A DNA stretch of 64,000 nucleotides from Candidatus Dechloromonas phosphorivorans (lineage in GTDB: Bacteria > Pseudomonadota > Gammaproteobacteria > Burkholderiales > Rhodocyclaceae): contig JADJMS010000002.1 of NCBI GenBank assembly GCA_016709495.1, forward strand, positions 1 through 64,000. Reading direction: 5' to 3'. Within the stretch, counting starts at the first letter, position 1, and every line of letters begins with the position of its first letter. Shown here in pieces: positions 23,017-31,531 of the stretch. The translations under genes and the position numbers were made by a program. The notes under the pieces were generated by a model. The model saw only the letters and a program-made list of their open reading frames with translations. It did not search any database and was not told the origin of the DNA.

Positions 23017-24353
23017 GCGCAATGACCCCGCAGGAAATCGTTTCCGAACTCGACAAACATATCGTCGGCCAGAAGAACGCCAAGAAATCTGTCGCCATTG
23101 CCTTGCGTAACCGCTGGCGGCGAGCGCAGGTAGCCGAGCCGCTGCGCCAGGAGATCACGCCGAAAAATATACTGATGATCGGGCCAACCGGTGTCGGCAA
23201 GACTGAGATTGCCCGCCGTCTGGCCCGCCTGGCCAACGCGCCCTTCATCAAGATTGAAGCGACCAAATTTACCGAAGTCGGCTATGTCGGGCGCGATGTC
23301 GATACGATCATTCGTGATCTGGTCGAGATTGCGATCAAATCCGTCCGTGAGCGTGCCATCAAGCAAATGCGGCCACGCGCTGAAGATGCCGCTGAAGATC
23401 GCATCCTCGATGTGCTGCTGCCCCCCTCGCGCAGCCCGGGATTTTTTGCCGAGAATTCCGAGTCGACCGCAACAGAAGGTGCCACACGCCAGAAATTCCG
23501 CAAAAAACTGCGCGAAGGCGAGCTGGACGACAAGGAAATCGACATCGAACTGGCTGCGCCCAGCATGCAGGCCGAGATTTTCGCCCCGCCGGGCATGGAA
23601 GACCTGACCCAGCAGATTCAGGGCATGTTCCAAAATATGGGTGCCGGCCGCAAAAAATCGCGAAAACTGAAGATCAAGGAAGCGATCAAGCTGCTGGCTG
23701 ACGAAGAAGCTGCCAAACTGATCAATGACGACGATGTGAAGCTGGAAGCGGTCAAGGCGGTCGAGCAGAACGGTATCGTTTTTCTCGATGAACTGGACAA
23801 GATCGCCAGCCGCTCTGAAACACAGGGCGCAGATGTTTCGCGCCAGGGTGTGCAGCGCGACTTGCTGCCGCTGGTTGAAGGCACGACGGTTTCGACCAAG
23901 TACGGCATGATCAAGACAGATCACATTCTGTTCATTGCCTCCGGGGCTTTTCATCTCTCAAAACCCTCTGACCTGATTCCCGAACTGCAGGGGCGTTTCC
24001 CGATCAGGGTTGAGCTGGACTCGCTGTCCGTTGCTGATTTCGAGTGCATCCTGACCCAGACCGATGCTTGCCTGACACGGCAATATCAGGCGCTGCTTGA
24101 AACCGAAGGCTTGCAACTTGAATTTGCCGATGAAGGCATCCGCCGTCTGGCCGAAATAGCTTTTCAGGTGAATGAAAAAACCGAAAATATCGGTGCGCGC
24201 CGCCTGCATACGGTCATGGAAAAACTGCTTGAAGAGCTATCTTTCGGGACTTTCATGGCCGATCAGGAAAAAGTCGTGATCGATGCCGCCTACGTCAATC
24301 AACGCCTCGGTGAACTGGCTGCCGACGAAGATCTCTCGCGCTATGTGCTGTAA
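23013..24353 (+). CDS. hslU: ATP-dependent protease ATPase subunit HslU (ClpY)
   Basis: The AAA+ unfoldase partner of HslV, 446 residues. It has TPQEIVSELDKHIVGQKNAK at the start, Walker A MIGPTGVGKTEIARRLARL, the pore motif region FTEVGYVGRDV, a variable intermediate domain at about residues 110-235, Walker B GIVFLDELDKIA, sensor segments and the C-terminal DEDLSRYVL that docks into HslV. The gene overlaps hslV by 4 bases and ends one base before the AEC carrier start, so all three are probably one transcript. Confidence 0.97.
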   Translation: MSAMTPQEIVSELDKHIVGQKNAKKSVAIALRNRWRRAQVAEPLRQEITPKNILMIGPTGVGKTEIARRLARLANAPFIKIEATKFTEVGYVGRDVDTIIRDLVEIAIKSVRERAIKQMRPRAEDAAEDRILDVLLPPSRSPGFFAENSESTATEGATRQKFRKKLREGELDDKEIDIELAAPSMQAEIFAPPGMEDLTQQIQGMFQNMGAGRKKSRKLKIKEAIKLLADEEAAKLINDDDVKLEAVKAVEQNGIVFLDELDKIASRSETQGADVSRQGVQRDLLPLVEGTTVSTKYGMIKTDHILFIASGAFHLSKPSDLIPELQGRFPIRVELDSLSVADFECILTQTDACLTRQYQALLETEGLQLEFADEGIRRLAEIAFQVNEKTENIGARRLHTVMEKLLEELSFGTFMADQEKVVIDAAYVNQRLGELAADEDLSRYVL

Positions 24354-25237
24354 TGGGTGACAGCCTGACCCTCAGGCTGGTTGCCATCCTTTTCCCGATT
24401 TTCGGGATCGTCGCGGCGGGCTATTTTTACGCCCGCCACCATAAGCCGGAAATGGCAGTCGCCAACCGGCTGAATATGGATGTTTTCGTCCCGGCGCTGG
24501 TGTTTGCGGCGATGGCGGGCAAATCCTTTGATCTGGTCGCCTTTGCACCGCTCGCTTTGGGCGGTTTTCTGGTTCTGGCAAGTTGCGGCCTGCTCGCCTG
24601 GCCGATTGCCAGACTGGTTGGCATCCAGCCCAAAACGCTGGTGCCGCCCATGCTGTTCAACAACTCAGGCAACATCGGCCTGCCGCTCGCCGTACTGGCC
24701 TGGGGCGAGGAAGCGCTGCCGGCCGCAGTCATTTTGTTCATGGTCGAAAATACGCTGCACTTTTCCTTCGGCGCTCGTCTTCTCGACCCCAAAACACGCT
24801 TGCTCACTCTGTGGCGCGTACCCGTCCTTTTTGCTGCAATTGCCGGGTTGACCGTAGCTACTTTCAAAATCCCGATCTGGCAGCCCTTGGTCATGGCGAT
24901 CAAAATGCTTGGCGATGTCTCAGTTCCTTTGCTGCTCTTTTCGCTGGGCGTACGGATGACCGATGTCTCGTTCAGCGAGTGGAAAGTGGCCACTGGCAGC
25001 GCCCTGCTCCGCCCGCTGGCCGGCATGCTGATCGCCGTTGGCGTCATTCAACTGCTGGGATTACAAGGCCGTGAAGCAGCAATGTTGCTGGTCTTCGGCG
25101 CACTGCCGCCGGCCGTGCTCAACTTCCTGTTTGCCGAGCGATACAAACAGGAACCGCAGCGCGTGGCGTCGATCGTCCTGATCGGCAATCTGGCAGCGCT
25201 GATCTTCCTGCCTCTGGCGCTGGCCTTGGTGCTATGA
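24353..25237 (+). CDS. AEC family transporter (auxin efflux carrier-type)
   Basis: A ten-helix inner-membrane carrier, 294 residues, with the family features of an N-terminal ILFPIFGIVAAGYFYAR helix, FVPALVFAAMA, the broken helix MLFNNSGNIGLPLAVLAWGE and its inverted-repeat counterpart GREAAMLLVFGALPPAVLNF. Bacterial members export or take up organic acids such as malate or malonate. No substrate can be assigned here. The ATG overlaps the hslU stop (TAATG), which suggests translational coupling. The end converges with hslR, overlapping its stop by 6 bases. Confidence 0.85.
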   Translation: MGDSLTLRLVAILFPIFGIVAAGYFYARHHKPEMAVANRLNMDVFVPALVFAAMAGKSFDLVAFAPLALGGFLVLASCGLLAWPIARLVGIQPKTLVPPMLFNNSGNIGLPLAVLAWGEEALPAAVILFMVENTLHFSFGARLLDPKTRLLTLWRVPVLFAAIAGLTVATFKIPIWQPLVMAIKMLGDVSVPLLLFSLGVRMTDVSFSEWKVATGSALLRPLAGMLIAVGVIQLLGLQGREAAMLLVFGALPPAVLNFLFAERYKQEPQRVASIVLIGNLAALIFLPLALALVL

Positions 25238-25600
25238 GTCGCCGTAACGGTTAAGTTGCCGCCGGTCGCGCTTGGTCGGGCGGCCATGCAAATCAGCAGC
25301 CGGATCAACCTGCAGTTTGCGATTGGCGCGCTGATCTTCACGCGCCTTGATGCTTTCCGGACTTTCTTCGTACAGCAGGCGCGCCTCCGGTGACGGGCCG
25401 CGCTTGTCGGAAAGCGCCAGCACGGTGACTTCCCAGCTTACTTCACTGTTGGCAATTTCCAGTTTTTCACCAAGTTTGATCTCACGCGCCGCTTTGACCC
25501 GGGCGCCGTTAACCTGAACCTTGCCGCCGTTGATTGCGTCAGTCGCCAGCGTGCGCGTCTTGAAAAAACGCGCGGCCCAAAGCCACTTATCGAGGCGCAT
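25232..25600 (-). CDS. hslR: Ribosome-associated heat-shock protein Hsp15 (S4 domain)
   Basis: A small RNA-binding protein that recycles stalled 50S subunits carrying nascent chains. An S4 domain covers residues 1-60 (MRLDKWLWAARFFKTRTLAT, GGKVQVNGARVKAAREIKLG), and a basic tail follows (RANRKLQVDPAADLHGRPTK, KRDRRQLNRYG). At 122 residues it is typical. It overlaps the end of the RND pump gene by 14 bases on the same strand, so it probably sits last in the lptM-lysA-RND transcript. Confidence 0.9.
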   Translation of the reverse strand: MRLDKWLWAARFFKTRTLATDAINGGKVQVNGARVKAAREIKLGEKLEIANSEVSWEVTVLALSDKRGPSPEARLLYEESPESIKAREDQRANRKLQVDPAADLHGRPTKRDRRQLNRYGDS

Positions 25601-28600
25601 GGCGACTGCTAAGGTAGTTTTCGACCAACGAATACACTGCCGGCACCACCACCAACGTCAGCAAGGTTGAAGAAATCATGCCACCAATCACCGCAATCGA
25701 CAGCGGTTGATTGGTTTCCGCCCCGGCACCCAGCCCGAGTGCCGCAGGGAAGAGCGCCAGAATAACCGTGGCCGAAGTCATCAGCACAGGACGCATGCGG
25801 ATCGGGCAGGCATTGTTCAGGGCTTCGTCGATGCCCATCCCGTTCTCGCGCCGTTGATTAGTCAGGTCGACCAGCAAAATCGAATTTTTTAGCGACCAAG
25901 CCGATCAGCAGGACAAGACCGATCATCGAGTAGATATTCAGCGTCTGCCCGGTGGCCCAGAGCGCCGCGACGCCGCCAATGATGGCAAGCGGCTGGGCAA
26001 GCATGACGATCAGCGGTTGCAGGAAGGAGTCGAACTGGCTGGCCAACACCATGTAGAGCAGTGCCATGGCCAACACAAAAGCGAAAGTCATGTACTTGGT
26101 AGTTTTGGCAAACTCCTCGGCCTGACCGATCAACTTTACCTGATAGCCGGGTGGCAGATCGACAGCGGCCGCACGCACCTTGGTCACCGCTTCACCTAGC
26201 GGAATGGTCGGTGTCGCAAAATAGGTCGCCGAGTATTGCAGATCGAAACGGCCAATCACCGCCGGGCCAAGCGTTTCCTTGAAGCTGGCCACCGAGTCGA
26301 GGCGCACCAGTTTACCTTCCTTGTTGCGCAGATATATTTTGGCGAGATCAGTGGGTTGTGTAAATTCACCTTCACGACCTTTGACCCGTATATCGTAGCG
26401 CTGGCCGTCACCCACTTCATCGTTGTACTTGGCGATATCAACACCACCAGTCAGCATATTGATGGCGGCAGCACATCGCTGGTCGATAGACCGGAAGAGG
26501 CAATACGCAGGCGGTCCGGCTGAAAAACGAGCTGCGGCAGGTCAAGTTGCAGATCGGTATCAATTCGCCCGCCCAAACCCGGCTCGGCAGCCAGTTTGCC
26601 TTGCAGTTCGCGGCCCAATCGACCTACTTCAGCGAGATTTTCGCCAGTCAGCACAAATTGCAGTGGCTCACCGCGTTGCCCCTGAACCATCGGGTAAGGC
26701 GCCGCAAAGACACGCGCCCCGGGAATTTGCGCCAACTCCTTGCGCAGAATGGGCAATATTTCCTGCTGGCTGATCTTGCGTTGATCGCGAGGCGCCATGC
26801 GCGTGACGACTGTACCCTGATTGACCTGACCAGCCGAACCAAGACCGATCAACGCAAATTCAGTAACAATCTCTGGGTGTTTGCGCAGTATTTCCTCAAC
26901 CATCATCAAACGGGAATTGGTGTAATCGATCGATGAGCCGAGCGGTGCGCGTAGCGTCACAAGGAAGCGCCCCTCATCCTGCTCCGGGGCAAATGTTTTA
27001 CCGACATTGGCAAAGAAAAAAGTACTACTTGTTACGGTCAACAGCGTAAACAGCACAATTTTCCAGCGATTGAGCAGCGACCAGGAGAGCAGTTTGCGAT
27101 AAAAATTATCGAGTCGATTGAAACCACTCGTAATCGCAGCGTAAAACCGACCATGCTCGTGCCCTTTCTCACGAACGGTGAGAAAACGCGAGCAAAGCAT
27201 CGGTGTCAGCGTTAGCGAAACGAAGAGTGAAACCAGCACGCCAAAGGTCACGACAACGGCAAAGGATCGGAAAAACTGGCCGATGATGCCGTTCATGAAA
27301 ATGACAGGTGCAAAGATCGAAACCAGCGACAAGGTCGCGGCAATCACCGCAAAAACCACCTCATTTGAGCCGTTGACCGCAGCAGTTATCGGGTCGGCAT
27401 CCAATTCTTCACGATGACGGAAAATATTCTCCAGGACGACGATGGCGTCATCGACAACGACGCCGATCAGCAGCAACAAACCGAGCAAGGTCAGCGAATT
27501 CAGGGTGTAGCCAAAGAAATAAATCACTGAAATGGCACCCAACAACGAAACGGGGATGGCCAAGGCAATGATCAAGGTCGAGCGCACCGACTGCAAAAAT
27601 AGCCAGACAACCAGCGCCGCCAGCAAGGTGCCTTCGAGCAGGTGCTCTTTCAACGAATTGACGATTTCGAGAATAAATACTGCATCGTTGGAGACGATAT
27701 GCAATTGCATGCCCGGCGGCAATTGCGGGCGCAGTTCCTTCTCGATCTTTTCCTTGACCTTGTCGACGATGGCCACCGTATTGGTGTTGGTAACCTTGAC
27801 GACACCAAGACCGACCGTAGTTTCGCCGTTAAAGCGGGCGAGCTGGCGATTGTCGGTCAAGCCATCAATCACTTCAGCCACTTCCTCAAGACGAACCGGC
27901 GCGCCATTCTTCCAGCTGATCACCATCTGCTTGAGGGCATCGATAGAATGGAACTCGAGATCGAGTTTGACCAGGCTTTCGGTTTTCTCACCCACCACAA
28001 AACCGCCGGCCATTTGCACGTGTTCCTTGGCAAAGGCATCATTAATATCCTGCGCCGTAACGGCAAGCGCGGCCATCCGGGAAGGTTGCAGCTCAACTCG
28101 AATAGTCCGGTCGCGGCGGCCACCCAGGCGGACTTCGCCAACACCGTCGATAGTCTCCAGCCGCTTCTTCAGCACGTTGATCGCGTACTGGTTCAATTGC
28201 TGTTGCGTGCGGTCGCCCTGAACAGCCAGCCAGATAATCGGCTGGGCATTGGTTTCAACTTTGGCGACAACGGGCGGATCAACGTCCTTGGGCAAGCGGC
28301 GCAACACCTGATTAACCTTGGCCTGCACCTCGTTAAACGCGACGTCGATCTTTTTTCCAGGTTGAAGGTGATGGCGATCACCGAAACACCGGGCGATGAA
28401 GTCGATTGAATATGCTCAATACCCGGCGTTGAATTGACCGAGCTTTCGAGAATATTGGTAATCGACGCATCGACAATGTCCGGGTTGGCGCCCTTGAGCG
28501 CCGTGGTGATCGAAACCACCGGAAATTCGATGTATGGATAGCGATCCATGCCGATTCGGTCGTAGCTGATCACACCAAAGAGTACCAGCACAGCGCTCAA

Positions 28601-28648
28601 CATCCAGGCCAGGACGTGGCGCTTGATCGATAACTCAGGCAGTGTCAT
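25587..28648 (-). CDS. RND family efflux pump inner-membrane protein, three frameshifts
   Basis: A proton-driven multidrug or solute exporter of the AcrB/HAE-1 type, about 1020 residues when joined. It starts LPELSIKRHVLAWMLSAVLV and shows the porter segments PYIEFPVVSITTALKGANPD and VRLGGRRDRTIRVELQPSRM. Helix 4 carries the proton-relay Asp pair in LLLIGVVVDDAIVVLENIFR, and the C-terminal repeat has ILALFPAALGLGAGAETNQP. Breaks: one T short at 28351-28356 (plus strand), one base missing at about 26472, and one base too many in the T run 25885-25890. Correcting all three restores FNLEKKIDVAFNEVQ, SDVAAAINMLTGG and VAKNSILLVDLTNQ. The start overlaps the adaptor stop (ATGA). Confidence 0.85.
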
Positions 28649-29733
28649 TTCGGCTTGGAATCAGCATTTTTTGGCGCTTCTTTGACGTTGACCGCAGCCC
28701 CTTCGCTGAGAAATCCGGCGCCGTCGAGCGCAATGGTTTCGCCGCCACTCAGACCGCCAGTGATCTCAATTACACCGCGCTGTTTGCTGCCAACCTGCAC
28801 TACTTGTTGTTTGGCCTTGCCGTCAGCAATCAGATAAACAACCTTGCCTGCCGGCCGCAGCACAACGGACTGTTCAGGCACGACAATAGCTTGGTCCTTC
28901 TGACCGGTGACAACCGCCGCATCAACTGAGCCACCGCCTTTCAGCTGACCCGGATTGTTGAACCGGGCAATCACGTCAATCGCCCGATTGCCTTCGCTGA
29001 CCGTCGGGCGAATATCCTCAACAATACCTTCGATGGCAGCATCCGGAGCCAGCGGGCTGCTGATGCGGACCGGCATCCCGACTTTCAGGCGAGGGGCGGC
29101 TGATTCAGGAAAAGGGAGATGGGCGCGCAGCTTGGCGTTGGAAACCAGCTTGAACATGGGGTCGCCAAGTTTGATGTAATCACCCGCTGCAACCAGCTGC
29201 TCTTCGACAACGCCATCAAAAGGCGCACTGACGTGGGTCTTGCTCACATTGTTACGTGATAAACCGCTGCGAGCCTGCGCAGTGGCTAACTGGTTTTTCA
29301 AGGCATCGCGCTGGGCGCTGACATCATCCAATGCATTTTTCGAAATGAAGTTCTTTTGCACCAGCTCGGTTTGCCGCGCAACAACGCGTTCCTGCTGAAC
29401 AAGTAGCGCGCTGAGCCGCGCCGCCTCGCCACGATCAGCCTCAACCTGATGCGCCGCATCGCTTGGGTCAATCTGGGCAAGTAACTGGCCCTTTTTCACC
29501 GCTTCGCCAGCACGCACCGAAATCTTGATGATTTTCCCGGCAATCTCGGCGCTGATTTTCGGATCGTTGACCGCCTCAAGAGAACCGAGCGTGCGTTCGC
29601 TGATTTCCAGAGCAACCGCTTTTGCCTGCGTGGTGGTAATCAGCGTGGGTGGCGCCCCCTTTTTCTCGACAGGCTTTTCGCTACAACCGGCAAGGAAAAG
29701 CAAAGCGAGAAGAAGGAAAGCGCCGCACCTCAT
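28645..29733 (-). CDS. RND efflux adaptor, periplasmic membrane-fusion lipoprotein
   Basis: The adaptor that links the RND pump to an outer-membrane channel. A lipoprotein signal (LLLALLFLAGC) gives an inner-membrane lipid anchor. The lipoyl halves ISAEIAGKIIKISVRAGEAV and VSAPFDGVVEEQLVAAGDYI flank a coiled-coil hairpin (AARLSALLVQQERVVARQTE onward). The beta-barrel and membrane-proximal parts contain LPFPESAAPRLKVGMPVRIS and VVPEQSVVLRPAGKVVYLI. It has 362 residues. It overlaps lysA upstream and the pump downstream by 4 bases each. No outer-membrane partner (TolC type) is in the window. Confidence 0.9.
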   Translation of the reverse strand: MRCGAFLLLALLFLAGCSEKPVEKKGAPPTLITTTQAKAVALEISERTLGSLEAVNDPKISAEIAGKIIKISVRAGEAVKKGQLLAQIDPSDAAHQVEADRGEAARLSALLVQQERVVARQTELVQKNFISKNALDDVSAQRDALKNQLATAQARSGLSRNNVSKTHVSAPFDGVVEEQLVAAGDYIKLGDPMFKLVSNAKLRAHLPFPESAAPRLKVGMPVRISSPLAPDAAIEGIVEDIRPTVSEGNRAIDVIARFNNPGQLKGGGSVDAAVVTGQKDQAIVVPEQSVVLRPAGKVVYLIADGKAKQQVVQVGSKQRGVIEITGGLSGGETIALDGAGFLSEGAAVNVKEAPKNADSKPK

Positions 29734-30990
29734 GCTGGCAGCACCTTTTCACTGGAAAACAACTCTGCGACCGTCTCGCGACGGCGAATTTCAAAACCCG
29801 GTCACCATCAACCATCACCTCAACTGCGCGCGGGCGCGTGTTGTAGTTCGACGCCATTGCCATGCCGTAAGCCCCTGCCGACATCACAGCCAACAAATCC
29901 CCGGTGCCAGACAAAGCGGGCGTGCCAGGCCAAGAAAATCACCTGATTCGCAAACCGGGCCAACCACGTCATAAGCCGGAGTCGAACCGACACGCGGCAC
30001 AACCGGCAGAATATCGTGCCAGGCTTCATATAGCGCCGGGCGCATCAGGTCATTCATCGCTGCGTCAATAATCGCAAAATTCTTGCCCTCACCGGGCTTG
30101 AGGAATTCGACGCGAGTCAGCAACAACCCGGCATTGCCCACCAGTCGACGACCCGGCTCAAGCACCACCTTCAAACCCCGCCCAGCCAGCTTATCGAGCA
30201 GTGGCGTCAGGTAGGACACAACGGTCGGTTGAACCTGATCATCCTTGTACTTGATGCCCAAGCCGCCACCCAGGTCGAGGTGATGAATCTGGATACCCTC
30301 TGCGGTCAACTGCTCAATCAGCACCAAAACTCGATCAAGCGCTTCGACAAAAGGCGCGGGGTCTAGCAATTGCGAACCAATGTGGCAATCAATACCTGCG
30401 ACGGCAATATTTGGTAACGCAGCAGCGCGGCGATATAGCGCCAAGGCATCGTCGTAAGCCACGCCAAACTTCGCCTCTTTGAGGCCGGTAGAAATATAGG
30501 GGTGCGTTTTTGGGTCGACGTTGGGATTGACGCGCAGGCTAACTGGCGCCTTTTTGCCACACTGGCCGGCGATTTCGTTGAGCCGCTCGAGTTCGGGAGC
30601 GGATTCAATATTGAAACAAAAGATGCCGGCATCCAGCGCCTGTTTCATTTCAGCGGCGGTTTTACCCACACCGGAAAAAACGATTTTTTGCGGGTCAGCC
30701 CCGGCCGCCAGCACACGTTGCAACTCCCCTCCGGAAACGATGTCAAATCCGGCGCCCATGCGAGCAAACAGATTAAGGATTGCCAGATTGGAGTTGGCTT
30801 TGACGGCATAGCAAACCAGCGCATCGGCACCGGCTGGGTGAGCATTCAAAACGTCTAAAAATTCCTGCAAGGCGCCCTCAAGCGCAGACCGCGAATAAAC
30901 GTAGGCAGGGGTGCCGAATTGCTCGGCAATTGCTGGCAGAGAAACAGTTTCGGCGTGCAGAACGCCTTTATTCAGTGAGAAATGGCTCAT
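29730..30990 (-). CDS. lysA: Diaminopimelate decarboxylase, two frameshifts near 29900 and 29795
   Basis: The last step of lysine synthesis: a PLP enzyme that decarboxylates meso-diaminopimelate. It has the PLP lysine in VCYAVKANSNLAILNLFARM, GAGFDIVSGGELQRVLAAG, the Gly-rich LDLGGGLGIKY, the PLP-phosphate loop VVLEPGRRLVGNAG and the substrate motif CESGDFL. After LARPLCLAPG the frame changes twice. One G is short in 29899-29902 (restoring GDLLAVMSAGAYGMAMASNY) and one T in 29793-29796 (restoring RVFEIRRRETVAELF). The corrected protein ends at 29730, about 420 residues. Both breaks are in homopolymers, so an error is likely. It overlaps lptM upstream and the adaptor gene downstream. Confidence 0.92.
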
Positions 30991-31172
30991 TGGGGAAGGG
31001 CTTTCTTGTCCGTGCTAACATCAGGATCGATTTTTGTGGCAGGAGCGGGTTTGGCTGGTTTCGGGTTACCAAGTAGCGGCTCTGGCGCCGGGCCAGCAGG
31101 CAATTCAAGCGGACCTTTGTAGCCACAGGCAGTCAAGGCAAGCGCCAACAAAATGGCTGAAATTTTGAACAT
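30987..31172 (-). CDS. lptM: LPS translocon maturation chaperone LptM (YifL-like lipoprotein)
   Basis: A 61-residue lipoprotein. MFKISAILLALALTACGYKG carries the lipobox LTAC and the GYKGPLELP stretch typical of LptM/YifL, followed by a Pro/Ala/Lys-rich tail. LptM assists assembly of the LptDE translocon at the outer membrane. As in many proteobacteria it is found directly upstream of lysA (4-base overlap) and divergent from cyaY. Confidence 0.88.
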   Translation of the reverse strand: MFKISAILLALALTACGYKGPLELPAGPAPEPLLGNPKPAKPAPATKIDPDVSTDKKALPQ

Positions 31173-31213
31173 AATGACGGACCGGTCAATAGAGGGCAGG
31201 ATGGTAGCACAGC

Positions 31214-31531
31214 ATGGATGACAAGGAATTCAACCGCTTGGCGGACACCACATTGGCACAGATCGAAGCTGCGCTGGAAGCCAGCGATGCAGATCTTGAT
31301 TTTGAACTGCAACACGGCGGTGTGCTTGAAATCGAGTTCGCCAACGGAAGCAAAATAATCGTGAACAAACATGGAGTTGCCAAGGAAATCTGGGTCGCCG
31401 CCAAATCCGGCGGCTTCCATTTCCGTCGGGAAACTGATCATTGGGTCGATACCCGCGACAACAGCGAATTGTTCAACAAACTATCCGCCCTCGCCACCCT
31501 GCAAGCTGGCGAGTCGGTCAAGTTGAATTAA
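31214..31531 (+). CDS. cyaY: Frataxin-like iron-sulfur assembly protein CyaY
   Basis: A 105-residue frataxin homologue that binds iron and modulates the cysteine desulfurase of the Isc system. It has the acidic N-terminal helix FNRLADTTLAQIEAALEASD, the beta-sheet LEIEFANGSKIIVNKHGVAK and EIWVAAKSGGFHFR, and WVDTRDNSELFNKLSALATL at the end. It is divergent from lptM-lysA, a widely conserved arrangement, and ends one base before the stop of the convergent ponA. Confidence 0.95.
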   Translation: MDDKEFNRLADTTLAQIEAALEASDADLDFELQHGGVLEIEFANGSKIIVNKHGVAKEIWVAAKSGGFHFRRETDHWVDTRDNSELFNKLSALATLQAGESVKLN

